From Pachypanchax playfairii (taxonomy: Eukaryota; Chordata; Actinopteri; Cyprinodontiformes; Aplocheilidae): a stretch of 64,000 bases of DNA. Where the stretch lies: the NCBI GenBank assembly GCA_006937955.1, contig SSNP01000003.1, positions 388,597 through 452,596 of the forward strand, read 5' to 3'. Below, piece by piece: positions 1 to 22,058 of this stretch. A program made the translations under genes and the position numbers. Each line of letters starts with the position of its first letter. Position 1 is the first letter of the stretch. A model generated the notes under the pieces. The model worked only from the letters and a program-made list of their open reading frames with translations, was not told where the DNA came from and searched no databases.

Positions 1-2215
1 GGTTAAATGGCTCCAATAAATCAAAGTCAGATTCTTTATTTAGGTCACTCTGCCTCTGAAGAACATCTTTATCTTCTGACTGGTGGTTTGGGTGAGAAGT
101 CTTGTTAATCCAGTTTCTCTTCATAGAAAAGACTTATAACTTATCTGCATAATGACAGGTTCCATTAGACTTGTGCCTCATAAATGGGACACAAACCTCC
201 TTCAGGAGAGAAGTGGGATTCCCATTACATGTGTGTTGGGTCACGTATGGTACAGAACATGTCCAAACCTTCGTAGTGATGTCATGGGGGCAGTGTTTCC
301 ATGACGAGAGGCCCGTATGCATCAACATGGCATGATCATAGTGAATTTTCAAGTAGGACTAGTCATGCTAGTCTCATGCTTAGACTCTGACCTCATCATG
401 CTGTTGCATTAGCTTGACGTCATCTTCTAGTGTGTTGCAGCATCTGATCGTGTTCTGAGAGAGTTGTGCTGGTTCTGGGTACAGGGTGTGGCACGGGGTG
501 TATGTGGAGGGATTATTGTGGTAACTTACTATAGATGTATAAAATAATGTGAGCGGGCGGGAGAACACTTCAGGGACCCGGAAAACAGCAGGGACAAACC
601 GATTTTATGAATACCTGAGTGTCACAGCATCATCAGTGCGTTCACTCTGGAAGAGGTTTTCTAAATTTGTTGCAGTCCAGCCAGGTTCCTGTAGGTCATG
701 CAGAGCGTATTGTGTCAAGACGGCTTAAGGCAGATTTTTACAGGAAAAACAAACCCTTTTTCAATACGTTTCTGTCTAAATTTTTTAAATTGAAAGGTAC
801 TTAAGGGTTCTCCAAGATTGCAGCTGTTGCTGCAGCAGTTTGTGGGTTACATGTCTGTTTTTCTGGTGACAGTGGTATGTCACTCTACAGTCCTTCCTCT
901 TCTTGGAATGATAATCTATGAACCTGCTGACAGTAGTGCTGTGCTCCCTCTCTGCTCACACATACATTTTTAGCAGCTGCTGCAGTGAGATGAACTCAGA
1001 ACGACAGGGAATATCTCAATATTCAGATTTCTGAATAACTCATTAATTCTACAGTTAAAATGCAAACAATCATGAACGATGTTGACTGAGATTTGATGTG
1101 TAATTATTGGAATGCAACTGCATTCATTCAGAAATGTGACATTCTTTAATGATATTTTTATTATCAAATACAGAAGAAGAATGAATCTCTAAGGTTTTAA
1201 AGTTGATGTCAGAAGAAGCACCACAGAATTATGGCATTTTAATCACAAAGATCCTCCCAGCACTTGAATATGTGCACTAGGGTTTTATCTTTATTACATA
1301 AGACATCGTGTGACTTCACGCCTCAGGTGAAATGAATACACAATTCACACACCTTTCTAGGTAAACATCACTGTTAACAGTGTTTGAAACATGTTTACAC
1401 ACGGAAACAGCCGACAGTCAAAAGACTGTGCTAGCATGTCTGAGAGCCTCTAATGCAGCTTAGAAGTAATTTAAGGTCTTAAGTTTGGTTGATCCCAACC
1501 CTCGAAAGTCCCTACAGTGTTTTATTTCTGTTGTACTACTAATCCAACTAACGCTGATTGGCATGTTCAGGAATGTTGATAGCTGACGTAAAACTGAGTT
1601 GGCCCTGAGTTGGACGTCACTGGGCAAGGATCTGAACAAAATGTCTGACTCCTTCAGTATAAAGGTCAGAAAAAATACTCAAATTCTGCAAAAGTTCTCC
1701 TAAATTAGTTGTTTTAGATTTCTGAGAAACTGCAAGTAGAGATAGAGGAGGAAAAGAAGGAGTATAAATATGTCTGGTGCCAAAATCACCAAGCTGGATC
1801 AGGTGTTAGTGATAGTAGGTAAACAAGGTAAAATAAAGACACACACACCCTCCATCATGTAATCTGTGTAAATCTTCATTGTGTCCATCTAGGTGATTGA
1901 TGGCCATCATGTGAGTCAGAGATATAAACCTCAGTGTTCAGTACTGGCTCTTCCAAATCATCCCACCAGCTTATACAGGCTCGCCAGAGCTTGAGTCAGC
2001 ATATCAGAGACTTCAGGAGGAGGCTGATGTTAAAAATAAACACGGTCTGGCATCAATTCCTGCAATATCAGAAAGATTTCTCACAAGACCGGCATTAAGC
2101 CAGAGTTTAAGAGATTGTTTAGATTTTTGATGTAACTGATGTAAGGAACGCTGCACGAGCCCAGAGGATAAATGACTTGAGATCCGACCTGACGACCTGT
2201 GTTTGTGTTTTACAG
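1..2215 (+). other. Upstream intronic sequence of camk1, no exon seen
   Basis: This AT-rich stretch precedes the first visible camk1 exon. It ends in a normal acceptor (tgttttacag). I looked for an exon encoding the conserved N-terminal segment before GAFSEV and found none, so the start codon probably lies upstream of the window. The short open frames here have no recognisable similarity. Confidence 0.5.
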
Positions 2216-10283
<8,068 letters not shown>

Positions 10284-12840
10284 AAACACGACCCGCTTCA
10301 TGTACCAAAAGATCCCAAATCACTTTCCAGTTTTAACTTCCTCGGTGGAACCAAGAGGCACCAACTCCCCCGTCTTTATCTGGAATACAGCGTCATTCCA
10401 ACCCGTCGCCTGCAGGGGGAGCAAGACTGCCGAGCCTGGGAGAGAAGGATAGAAGTGTTGAAACGGAGGTGGAGGGAGACTCGATGTTAATCACGAAGAC
10501 GCACCAGTGCGGATTTTTTTTTTTTTTTTTTGGGGGGGAAGAGGTGAAAATGATATCAGGGAAGGAGGAGACCATCTCCCTCATCTTTTGTTTTTACAGA
10601 AGCAGGACAAAACTTATTGGACATCAGCTCTAGACTTTTTGAATTCAACCTGGTTCTTTCTGTTTCTTTAGGTTTGTACATTTTTTGTGTTGTTTTTTTT
10701 TTTCTCTAAATTTGCCTCCAACTTAGATTTTAAGATACTGTATCTGCATGAACAGGAGACAGTTTCCACGTCTCGTCTTCGCATGTTTCTCTAAAAAAAA
10801 ATCTGCATTGCCGAAAAGCAGAATAACATTGTGATGGCGCGTCGCATCAGGAATTAGTCAAGAAAAAAAAGGTGGAATTATTCATTTTCATTCAATATCT
10901 TTCAAGCAATCGGTGACAGATTATTTTACCAAATTAAAACTCCATCTCTTCATTTACTATGTCTCTCTACAGCGTTTCAACGCCATGGTGAGGCTTTTAC
11001 AGGGGAAAGAACATCTTCTTTCTCCTTTAACATTTTTTAACCCCAACTTCTTAACTAAGGGATTTCTTCTTGACTATGGTGCCTATAGAATATTCAGTAT
11101 AATGGATTTATTGGTGTTATCGTCTATAAAAAGTGATTTTCTTCCAGTAACATGGTATTTTTGTATTTATCTAGTAGTTTTAATATATTTCTCTTAAAAA
11201 TGACAAATTGTCATTATTTTAATATGAAATGGTCGATACATTTGGAGGTTTAAAAATCTTAAACATTTGCAAACATTAATGATTAACTCCCAGCTTTCTT
11301 TAACCTGAACTAAAAGGACATTATGATTCTTCTTTGATACAAAGAAATCAAACAAAAAAGTTATCTACGTCTCTCCCTACAAGCGTGTTATCTTTCACAT
11401 GCAACTTTTATGGAGAAAAATGCTTTAAAATGAAGATTATGCATCAGGATGACTCAATTTAACATCCCGTATTACATGTATGCATTAAATTCTTATTTTT
11501 TGCTCCCTTTAAAGACACACATGGGCAAACATGTTGGCGTTGGTTAATTTTCTTTGATACAATTTCTTAAATTATACATTTATTTATCATGTGCTTTTAG
11601 GTTTCATGGTCTGAGCTCATTAAACAGCTCTCAGGCAGCAACAATAAGGATCTTCCTTTGGACCAAACTCACTTGAATCACATCATTTTCTTTAATTAAT
11701 CACTGTTTTTACTTTTCATCCTTCTCCCTTCGATACAACAGCATTCAGTATATTAGACAGCGAGCAAATGGTAAAAGAGTAAACAGGTTAAAGAAAATTT
11801 GTGGTGCTGCTTCATCTTTGAGCTTTGCGTTGCAGTTTTGTTGGGTGGTTGTTTCGTGTATTTGCACATTGATGCAGCTGGTGAACTGAAAACTGTTTGG
11901 TGTGAAATAGAATCGTTATTTTATCAGAGAAGAATTCTGTGTGGATTGTTTCTGTATCGGAGAAGCACGAGAGGGTTTGGACAGATCCGGGCTTATCGTA
12001 ATTAAAACAGATTTACTCTTCAGATTCATTTACTTTTCATTCAGCTTCTGAACACACTTCCTCTGTTGATTTTCTACAAGGTTTTTCTCAGATCTTTTAA
12101 AAATAATTTTAAGATTTCTTGGAAAAAGCTTCACCTGAGAAGATTCAAACGGAGTTTGACTGCAAAGCAATGAAGAAATCAAAGCAGTTGTTTGGATGCC
12201 ACCTTTTTTATCCAGATTAGGAGGGAAAAAAGAAGTTTTAAAGAGAAAAAGGAAACTGATTCCATCCTTTGAGGTGCTTCTGCCGAAGCTTCACTCAGAC
12301 ACCTCCAGTTTTAGCTCCTAGATAGATAATATTTATGCTTCTTTAAACAGTTTCAGTCCTCGGGTTCCTCTACCCTCCAAGTTTTAGACACTCCCTGCTC
12401 CAACACACCTGATTTAGGTCTTTGAACTGCCTCAGCATATCATTAAGTTCAACAAAAGCCTTTTGTTGACCCATTTTTGTTGTTGAAGCAGAGAAACATC
12501 TACAACATGGAGGTCCTCGATGATGAGCTGGAGACCAGAGTTCTTTAAAACGGGCTCAATCTGATGAAAAATCCTCATGAAGCTTCTTCCTTTTGCTCCT
12601 ATAGCTGCTTGTAGAGAATCAGTGTGGTAAGATCTGTAATGCAAATAAGTATTTGTACTGTGAACTTGTTGCCTTTTGATAAATGCTGTTTTTGGGTGTA
12701 AAAACAGATGTAATGCACCATGAGCTTCTGAAAAGTCTGTGAAAGTCAGTGAGTTGGAACCTTATCTGCTTGCTTGGACCATATTTGCCAGTGATCTAAA
12801 TTAAAATTCCCATCTATGCATTAGGTGTCTGTCTGACTTT
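10284..12840 (+). other. camk1 3' untranslated region, end uncertain
   Basis: No coding similarity follows the camk1 stop. The stretch holds T- and G-rich homopolymers (10507-10538) and a MITE (12360-12541). An ATTAAA occurs near 12800. AATAAA occurs at 13521-13526 and 14659-14664, so the transcript end could lie at any of these. Boundaries are inferred. Confidence 0.35.
12360..12541 (+). mobile_element. hAT-type MITE copy 2, decayed
   Basis: It shares gttttagaca-like text, ctgctccaacacacctgatt, and tgaagcagagaaacatct with copies 1 and 3, but both termini are badly degraded. It lies in the likely camk1 3' untranslated region. Confidence 0.6.
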
Positions 12841-13051
12841 TGTTACAGAAAAAAAAAATCTTGAATTTCATCCATACTGCACACCAGGATCTGTTAATTT
12901 GTTGGTTAATTTATTTTCTAAAAAGGATTCATTCCAAAAAACGTTTAATCTTAATCGTTTCTTAAAGGTGACCTGCTGCTATAGTTTATCATCTGAAACA
13001 GTCTCGTGGCTTTTGAGTTTAAAGGTTAATTTCTGATTCTGCCACATGAAG

Positions 13052-13208
<157 letters not shown>

Positions 13209-14344
13209 TCTTCAAGGAGGAATGCTGGGTAATTAAGGTTTGTGGCTTGGCTGCTGGTGGATCCGGAGAGCAGAGCATGAGTGGGTCTGGTGGTCTCCCT
13301 CACTGAGGAGACAGTGGACAGAGTAAAAAAAGATGTGGTCGAACACTTTCCAAATAACGGGAGGGAATTTGCATGGATTATGAGGTACAAAGTGCTGAAC
13401 GACGCAAAGTCATGTTTACACTTGGAAAAGCTGAAACAAGACACTGAACTGTCCAGTTAGACAAAGACATCTCAAGAAGACCACGAAAACACGTCTTTAT
13501 AGCTGCGTTGAATTTCTCAGAATAAAAAACGAAGCGACGCTGTCGACGAGCTTCGGTTCACATCCTCCTGCACGGAATATGAAACGGACTCACTTCGAGT
13601 GCGTTTGACGCTCATCACTTCTTCAAGCTGATTTATCTCCATGCTGGTGGTAATTTAAACCTTACAGAAGCACCGAAGCAGCAAATTGCTGATGTGGAAG
13701 TCTGCAAAAGATTTATGAAGCGGCCGCTATCAAGCGAAGAAAAATTCTGAACACATCTGCCGTCAATGTGAACTCACAGATTCATCAAACCATAAAGAAT
13801 GTCTTTTAGATATTTTTGTCAGATGAAGATTCAAACTTTTGCTACCTGTGACATCTTTATTAATGGTTCATAATTTATATTCAGTAAAGTTTTATATCTA
13901 TTCAAGCTTTTTTTCTCCTTTCAGCAACAAGGAGAGTCTTCAACCTCAGACAAAATAATCTGTAAATCTCCATAAAGGTTCGATGACGTGATTATTGTCC
14001 ACAAATACCTTTTGTTTTTGTATTAAGTTACACTCTATTGATACTGGAGATAACTAACAAGAAACTTTAACCTTCTGCACATTAGTGTCAAATAATTGGA
14101 ATGAAATGTCTCAATATCTCAGGCTGCTTTATCCACCTTCAGAGTTGAGAAGTGACCCGAGTCATTTTGTTCAGAGAGTAGATGAACAGGCTCACAGCCC
14201 CTCATCTGTCAGCAGGAAGCTATTGCTTGAATACCTGTCAGAGATCTCAGGAGGGTTTATCTGCCCATTAGGTCACTGCAGTCCTTCAACACCTGAGCTG
14301 TCCGAGGAATGGAGAGTTTCTATCACTTATTTCAGCTTTTGAGT

Positions 14345-16689
14345 TGAATATTCTGGACAAAAAAAAGGAACATTGTTAGTCTCAGTGAATCTGTTTGTCT
14401 GTTTCTCAATGGGATCATGTGCAAAAAAGGAGTAGAAACTAAATTCAAAGAAAAATGTTTGTCTTGTACAGATAAAAATGAGTCAAAGTTTGAATAACTT
14501 CACGGAAACTGACTTTTAAATCTCTGCAAGGCGAAAACGGCAGGCTGATTTCTTAATCGACTACAATTTTTGTGCTTTTATTTTGAAATGATACACTGCA
14601 GAAAAGTTAAACTTTACTTAAGTTAAATTTTGTAAAAATAATTTTCATTGCTTTGCACAATAAAGTTAAAATGTGAACAAATTATGTATTAAAATCCATT
14701 TCCTTCATTTTCATGTACACAAATTGTACCTGAAAGACAACGTGAGCAGAGACTAATGGGTGGATGTATCGCTTTAAAAGAAAGAAAATGATCACAGAAA
14801 GATGTGCATTTCTATTCTGAGCTAATCTCTGACATCTTTTCTTCAGAACTTGCACATTTGTTTTGGATACAGGGTAAAATCCCTCCCCCGAGCATCTTTG
14901 TCAAATAAAGGAAACAACAGAGTGAAGTTTGTCATGTCCAAACTTTTCCATCTTTCTTTAGGCTTCCCGTGTCTGCAGGAGTAAAAACCAGGTTGTTTTA
15001 ATTTGAAGGAGAAACCTAATCAGAGGAGCTGGAACAGAGCAGAGGCTGGATTACAGATTGATGCTGTGGAGATGAGTGACGTGTCGTTTGCAGAGCTGGT
15101 GTGAACGGGTTTCTTTTACAAAAACACAGCTCGTAAAACCTGAAACTTCATTCCTAAACGATGTATGTGTTGTTTTTACAGCAAAATCTGGACGGAATAC
15201 AGTTGGTCTTGAAGGCAAAATGAATCAGTCTGTGAACAGTTTCAGGCCCTTAAGGTTCTGAATGACTTTGCAAACCAAAATTGGTAATAATAAACAGAAC
15301 AGAGAGGATGAAAAATGAGAAATGGAGAGGATCTGGCCACTAATATTCCATTTTTGGCAAATTCTCCCTGCAATTAGGGTCAAACGCTGCCAGAAACTTG
15401 ATGTTCATGTAACTTGCATCAGTAAAACATCTGACACCGGCCCCCTGACTGTGAGATCACTGCAGATGAAAAAAAAAAAAAAGTCAAATGGAACGGGGAT
15501 GGAAAAATACAGGGTGTAAATGGTTTTTTACACATCTTCCAAAAAATCTTCCACGTGATAATCGACTCTGCGGCTTAAAATACATCAAATTAAAAAGGGA
15601 AATTTGGGTTTTCAACGGACCAAAAAAAAAAAGATTGTCTGTATGACCACATATCGCTGCAGGCAATAGTTTTAAATGAATAGTTCTTCATGTCTTGGCA
15701 TCCAAACTCTTAATTTAAATAAATTTTTTCCCTCCATGTATATTATTCTTTACCAAAATCAACTTGACAAACCCACATTTTTTTTTCAGAGCATGAAGAA
15801 ATCACACATACGCAAATAATGTGCCAGTTCTGGTCTGGAAACCTTTTTATTAGGGAGTCAGACGTTGTGCTTGAACTTGTTTTACAGGGTCGGTTCGCGT
15901 CAAGTTGCACAGATCCGAGTTTATTACAAGATCCACAAATAAAATATGTTCTAACATGTTCAGTTACTCGTGTCGAGTGTAAAAACACAGAGGCAGCTTA
16001 ACGTTGATGAATATTTTCATGTGTTTGGTGATGATGTGAGACAGCAGGGATCCTTGCAGCTTTATGTGCTTATGTTCTAAAGGTTCTAAAAGGTTCTGGC
16101 TCAGCTGGGCCACCGCTGGTCAAGTAGAGTCATAGATGGTGTCACTTCAGGAGTTTTCAGTCTCACTTTTGCATTTATTTTTCAGATTTTTTTAATATTT
16201 CTGTTTCTTGATCAGCTCATTACACACCTGCTCCCCATCTGCTAATTAACCAGCTGTTGCTCTTTTACTAATCACCCTTCCAGGATATGTTTACCTAGTA
16301 TTTGGGTTTTTCTCACTGCTTTAGAACGTTAACCTCTTTTCATCACTTCTTTCGTTATCTTGAGTTCCAGTAACGACTGATTCGTTCATCTTTGTTATAT
16401 TTGTATTGTGTCAGTGTTTCAAAGCTCCACCTATCAAACGAAGCAGGTCAGCTGGTTCAGTCCAAATGAAGCAGAGAAGTGGTTCAAACATCATCAATCT
16501 CAATCTATTTATTTATTTGAGTTTTAAAAGCTTCAGAAAAAAATATCCTGTTGAGTATGAAGTGTGCTTTGGAGCCTTGGTATCAGAGGAAACATCACTG
16601 CACTTTTAGTTTCATGTCAACACCACAAACATGATGATTTGAAGGTTTTTTTTAAGCAGATCTAGATTTTTTGCTCTTGACAAAAGTTG
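14345..16689. other. Intergenic, nothing recognised
   Basis: AT-rich sequence with short homopolymers and scattered AATAAA motifs (for example 14659). No frame here shows a recognisable domain or plausible exon pair. Confidence 0.5.
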
Positions 16690-17270
16690 TAAAGAGGCCA
16701 TTTCACACTAATCTAATGACTTTGTGGTTCTTTCTGAAGTATTAACCTGTAATATGAAACATTTTATATCTAAAAGACGTCAGGAAACACTGATTAACAG
16801 ACCTTTCAATCTGTCTGCGTCATAATTCATATGGTTCCGTCAGGCTTCGAGCAGCAGCTCGTTCATATTCATTATTTGAATTTGCTGGACTCAGATTGGC
16901 AAACAAAGTAGCCTATGAAAGCAAGGTATACTGTTTCCCACCCCGCTGCGCATGGCAACATCAGACGTCGTGTTTTCCTGTTTACTACGTCTTATGCTAC
17001 AGCTTTTAGCCAGCAGCATGCTAGGTGTGGTTTCAACTGTGGGAACTGCCAAAAACTAACGAACAAAGAAGTTGTGATGAAACAGATACAGGCCGTTTGG
17101 ACTCGGGAGAACTTGAGTTTTATCTCCACCTGCGCAGTTTAAGAGATAAAAACTGAAAGAGAAGTTGTTGACCTGTTTTCACACCCACTATGAAGGTAAG
17201 AACACCTGTGGAGCTAAAATATCCAACAGAAATCTCAGAAAAACTGTTTTTAATGGAAGGACGTCTTTAA
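16690..17270 (+). mobile_element. TIR-bearing non-autonomous element, copy 1 (decayed ends)
   Basis: It matches the element at 46606-47208 over nearly its whole length, for example cctttcaatctgtctg, aagcttttagccagcagcat and ttgacctgttttcacaccca. The ends are taaagaggcc and acgtctttaa, decayed versions of the TTTAAAGAGGCC / GGCCTCTTTAAA inverted repeat of copy 2. No transposase frame remains. Confidence 0.8.
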
Positions 17271-20200
17271 GTTTGGGGCTGAGTTGAGTTTTCCAGCTGG
17301 TCCAAACATGAAACAAGGTGCCTTGTTACAACAAATACACATGAAACCTTCTTCAAATTTAGAGTTTAACTTTAAAAAATGTTTCTGATAAATCTATTAT
17401 AAAATGTTCTATGCAGCTAAAGTGCAACTTGTCTTTTTGAAATCCTTGTGGATTCATTAAAATACAAGATAAAATACAGAGTCAAAGCAACAAAACCAAA
17501 TCAATTACTTTTTCTTCTGTTAGAGTGAACAACAGTATCTTCAAAATAAAACATGCCCCTGGTGATCTCTCATGGTTACTCTGCAGGACACATTCACCTC
17601 AATCACTGTTTCACAGACATTTTTTCCAACCTCCTCTGGAATCCAAAGCAGCTGCACTTTTACGTTGTTACAGATGACACTTGGGCTCAGGACTGAAATC
17701 TTAACCCTTGAGCTCCAAATAATCGACCACATCCAGCCGACACACAGACAACCAGAAACATCCGTCGAATTTAGAGCAACAATCAGCACATTTTGTAACA
17801 TATTTCTCTTCAACTACACATGCTAAACTCCTAAATGCTGCTGCACAGAGTAACTCCCTCCCTCTTTCTCCTGAACGATCACTCAAAGTGCAGTAAACAT
17901 CTCGGCTGGAAAATGTGGCAATGTAAACAGAAGCGACCTCAAATCTAACCATCAGTCAAAAACAGACTGTCAGCACTGACAACAAACATCTGAGATTAAA
18001 TCCTCCTGCTTTCCTCACTGATTTATTTTGTTTCTAGCAAGCCAAGACAAGTCGATGATTATTTATATGGGAGAAAGTCTGTCATGTCAAAAATCAGTTG
18101 TTAGTTGGTGTATAAAACTAAAAACATTCAAAATAGAAAAGAATACATGAAAAAAGAACGACTGGTTTGGGTCCCTGAAGGAGTTTTTAGTCTGTCGTGT
18201 AGTTTTGTTTGAAAACACAAGGAAGAGGAAGTTATTTCACAAAGTGAATTTTAAAAAGTGCGGATGCTGAATTCTGAAGTGTGAACTCCAGCCTCACCAG
18301 GTGCCACAAATGGAGCGAGAAATGAAGTCTGGAACACAGAGAGGGTGGAAAGTCTCTGGTCTGGAATTGTGCTCAGTCGTGTTTCCTTCTTCTCTGAGAC
18401 GTCCAGGCAGAGTTTACAGCCTGGAAGCACGACTACAGGTTTTAAATTTAAACAGGAGAAACACACATATCAGTCATTTTCACTGGGATGGAGGTGGAAC
18501 TTTGAAAAATCCCCAGAATCCAGCTGGACAACAGTAAAACATTTAACTGTTCAGAAAACATGTCCACTGAGATCCAAACTGTGTTTACTGGAGAGGTGGA
18601 TAATCGACCGAGAGACAGAGATCAACAAAGCTCAAATTGAAAATAATAAGATGAGACCTTACCATTGCTACAAATCAAATTCTCTTGAAAGCAGCACGAT
18701 CTGTAAGTAAAAGGATGGACGTATCGTCTCTGTAACCCTCACAGTCATCGTTTCTTTTCACTTCATGCCCATCACCCATTCTCATCCTCAGTTTTTCCCA
18801 CCTTCAGTTACTCACACCAGCACTGCATCTGTTAATTAGTCCATGTTTACGTGGAGTGGGTGGGACTTAAAACTAATGTTGCAGCCAGCCACCAGGGGGC
18901 GCTTGTTTTGCTGTGTTCCTTGGCACGGGTTTATAAACATGTCTACGGTCAGCTAATCGCTTGCCGTCTGTTGTTCTCAGATTCACTGTTGTCCATTTTG
19001 TTCCTGTTTCTGTTTGCTCTCTTTGTTTGTTTGCTGCTGTTGTGTCTGCGCCTTGAATCCACACAACACGACAGGTGTGTGTGTGTGTGAAGAGTGTGTC
19101 TGTTTGACAACAAAAACAGAGTCAACCATATAATGTTGTTTGCTAATTAGCCAGTGTGAGCATGTCATGATGCTGGTAACAACTGGAAACTAATCTATAC
19201 CAATTAACTATGCTAAATCAACATAACGTTGACATGTTTACCCTGCAAATGTGGTATAACTGTGGTTTGGGTGGCACTGGTCTTTAAAAAGGAACCCAAT
19301 AAGGAACCATGAGGTAATTACAGTTCCATTTGGTAAATTTCTGATGATTTGACAGTAATTCCACAGTAAACCTATTTTTAAAATCCCCAAAAGTCGTTTT
19401 GTTTGTTGCAACAAATTAGAAGCTACAAATATGTTTAAAAAATGATAAATAAAATATAGACTGTAATAAAACATTTAAATAGCAAAGAATAAGGAAAAAA
19501 AACATAAATTTCTTAACTCAGCTAAAAAAATCCTTCATACCACTAAAGCTGAACTTAAAATGCCAAAATTCATAAAAACAAACATTTTCCTGCTCACAAT
19601 ACTGAAAAAAATGACATTTAAATATGATGTTTTGATTGGACATAATTGGATAATTTAATACATTTATTTTCAAAGCAGTATCGGGTGCTCGTAAGTGTGT
19701 CATAGAACTTAAATTGAATTGAAGAAGCATAACCCTAAAATACAGGAGTAAATAAAAAGCCACCGAGAAGTGACAGACCAAGTAAAGGACATGTGAAAAC
19801 ACAACCGCGGTCACATTATTACACTGATGTTTAAGGTCAAAGGTTAACTGTTTTCTCTTTCTTCGGGAAGCAATGACAGACAAAAAGAAGATCTAACTGA
19901 ATGTCATTTTAAACTGTAGAGTGTTAACCAGTCTGATGCCACGGGATTATTTATGGAGAGAAATAAAACCAGAAGGAAGCAGCATATGACAACATAAAAT
20001 GAGGCTAAAGAAATAAATCATGTCAACAGAAAGCCAGTTAAAAACAGCCCCCTTAAAGAGACCACCTCTACGGAGCCACATTGTTTGACATCTGTTTTGC
20101 AGCTTGGCCATGCACAGCGGTTTGTGTTGAGAAAGCAGTACGTGTATATCATCTTTGGCCCGGGTCCATTGGGATTCTGACTGCTAGCTCCAGGCAGGGC

Positions 20201-21054
20201 TGTCTGATGCAAAACGTTGCAAGGGGAGAAGAAAGATCCAACAAGAAGAGTTGCTGAGCCGCTTTCTGCAACACTTCTTAAATCAAGAGTCGGAATCCTG
20301 CATAAAAGTTCCAAATTGTTAATTAGTCCTGTTTTATTGCATATTTACTTATCCTAAAAGGTTTTTTGTTCCTTTTATCATCATGCAAAATTATAATTCT
20401 TTTTAAAAATTTGTACACAACTGAGTGATACAAAGGACATCGGATTGAGTTTTCTTGGAAAGCGTGTTAAAAATGTAATTTGTCAGAATGATGTGCACGG
20501 AACACGGTCAATATGGTAAAAACAATTCCACAATATAAGAGAAAGAGGCCGACATGTGGCCAACACTACAATGGAGGTTTAAAACTTAAACTCAGTCCTC
20601 TGCATTCTAGCTCTGTCTGGTTGTTGCTCTGTTCTGCTGCTTGACCAGACGTGTTTATAGACTCATTTATTCTAAAATAGTATTCCACATTCTGAAATGA
20701 TAAATTATAGCAGTCTCTGGAGTGCACCAGTATCCGGACACAATTCTAGAGAAGCACATATGATTCAGATTGTTACAGGAAACTTTTTTCCTGATTGGAG
20801 AAGTCTGGAGAGCTTTGTAAGACAAGACGATGTGAAAACCAAAAACTATAAATCTTAGATTGGGAATATTACATTTTAAAGAATTATTACTGTTTCACTG
20901 TGAAGAAAATTGTCCATTCAATAAGATAGACGTTACCACTTAATGATGGTTTTTACAGAAAGTTACTGTGTAAGGTATTTTTGGGACTCCAATAAAGTGT
21001 ACATTAACATCCTGCAGAAAACTGATATTGACAAAAACTTGTTGAAAAAGATTT
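17271..21054. other. camk1-ccdc3 intergenic region, no gene recognised
   Basis: Most of this stretch is AT-rich and featureless. A near-perfect CTCF core motif lies at 18889-18902 and is listed separately. The open frames of 80-121 codons show no recognisable motifs and overlap on both strands. Confidence 0.45.
18889..18902 (+). promoter_or_regulatory. CTCF-type insulator motif, forward
   Basis: CCACCAGGGGGCGC matches the CTCF core consensus (CCASYAGRKGGCRS) at all 14 positions. It lies between camk1 and ccdc3. Occupancy cannot be judged from sequence, and fish repeats sometimes carry this motif. Confidence 0.5.
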
Positions 21055-21060
21055 TTTATT
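21055..21060 (-). terminator. Candidate poly(A) signal for ccdc3
   Basis: AATAAA on the - strand about 1 kb downstream of the ccdc3 stop would give a 3' untranslated region of about 1.0 kb. Other signals may be used. Confidence 0.35.
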
Positions 21061-22058
21061 TTTCAAAAAGTAATTATTACAAAAAATACTGTCATTGCTA
21101 TAACAAAAAACTTTAAGAAAAGCAGAACAGTGAGAAAAGAAATGACATTTGTGACAAAAACCTTCATTTCTGACGCAGAAAAAAAAGCTTAAACAGTGCT
21201 CAGCACGTTGTGTTCAAAGAGAAAAGACACATTGATTTAGTGCACATCATAAGTAAGAGAGGACTTTATAAAATACACTGATGTGATACCAGGTACGGAA
21301 AGCCAAAGCTGCCAAATTTAACCCCTTTTCAAAAATCAAATCAAGACAAAATGAATAAATAAATACATGGCTGATGTAATATCCTGGATGCTGATAAAAC
21401 TAAAAAGATTTTCCAAATTTGTCATAACCCTAAAACCCTAAATTTGAAAAGCAACGATCCTGTTCAAGAAAGCAAAGATTGTTCCTGCCGGTTAAGAGCT
21501 GATTTACAGCAGTTTTGTCTGAATGAAGCATATTATTGGTAATCTGAGGCATTTCATTTGAAGATTTTTGAAAAGTCATATGATTTAACAAATAAAGACA
21601 TGAAATGATGCAACTCGAACTCTGAAAGAATCTAAATTCTTTCATGCAGAAAAAAATGTTTTCTGTGAATCACAGTCCATCATTCTAACCCTATTCCCCA
21701 GATTTCTCATCATTCTAAATAAACATGATGCCAAATTTAATGCAAATAATAATAGAAATGTTATTTGTGCACCAGTAAAAATTTTAAAACGCAAAATGTG
21801 GGCTGGCTGTACAGATAAAGTCTCAAAAGATAAAACTTCATCATTATTTAGCATTTCGGAGGTAAGTGAGGGATATCTATATAATGCACAATGTGTCCAG
21901 CACTAAAAGGAGGAACAATTTTTCAAGGGATTTGTTTTAATTTGAGTGTGTTTGAGCAGTTGGTTTAGCTAATTCTTTGCTGTATTTTACTCTCATTATT
22001 CCTATATATGCCACTGTTATACAGCAAAGAAAGAAAATTCTGGTTTATGCTGACAAAA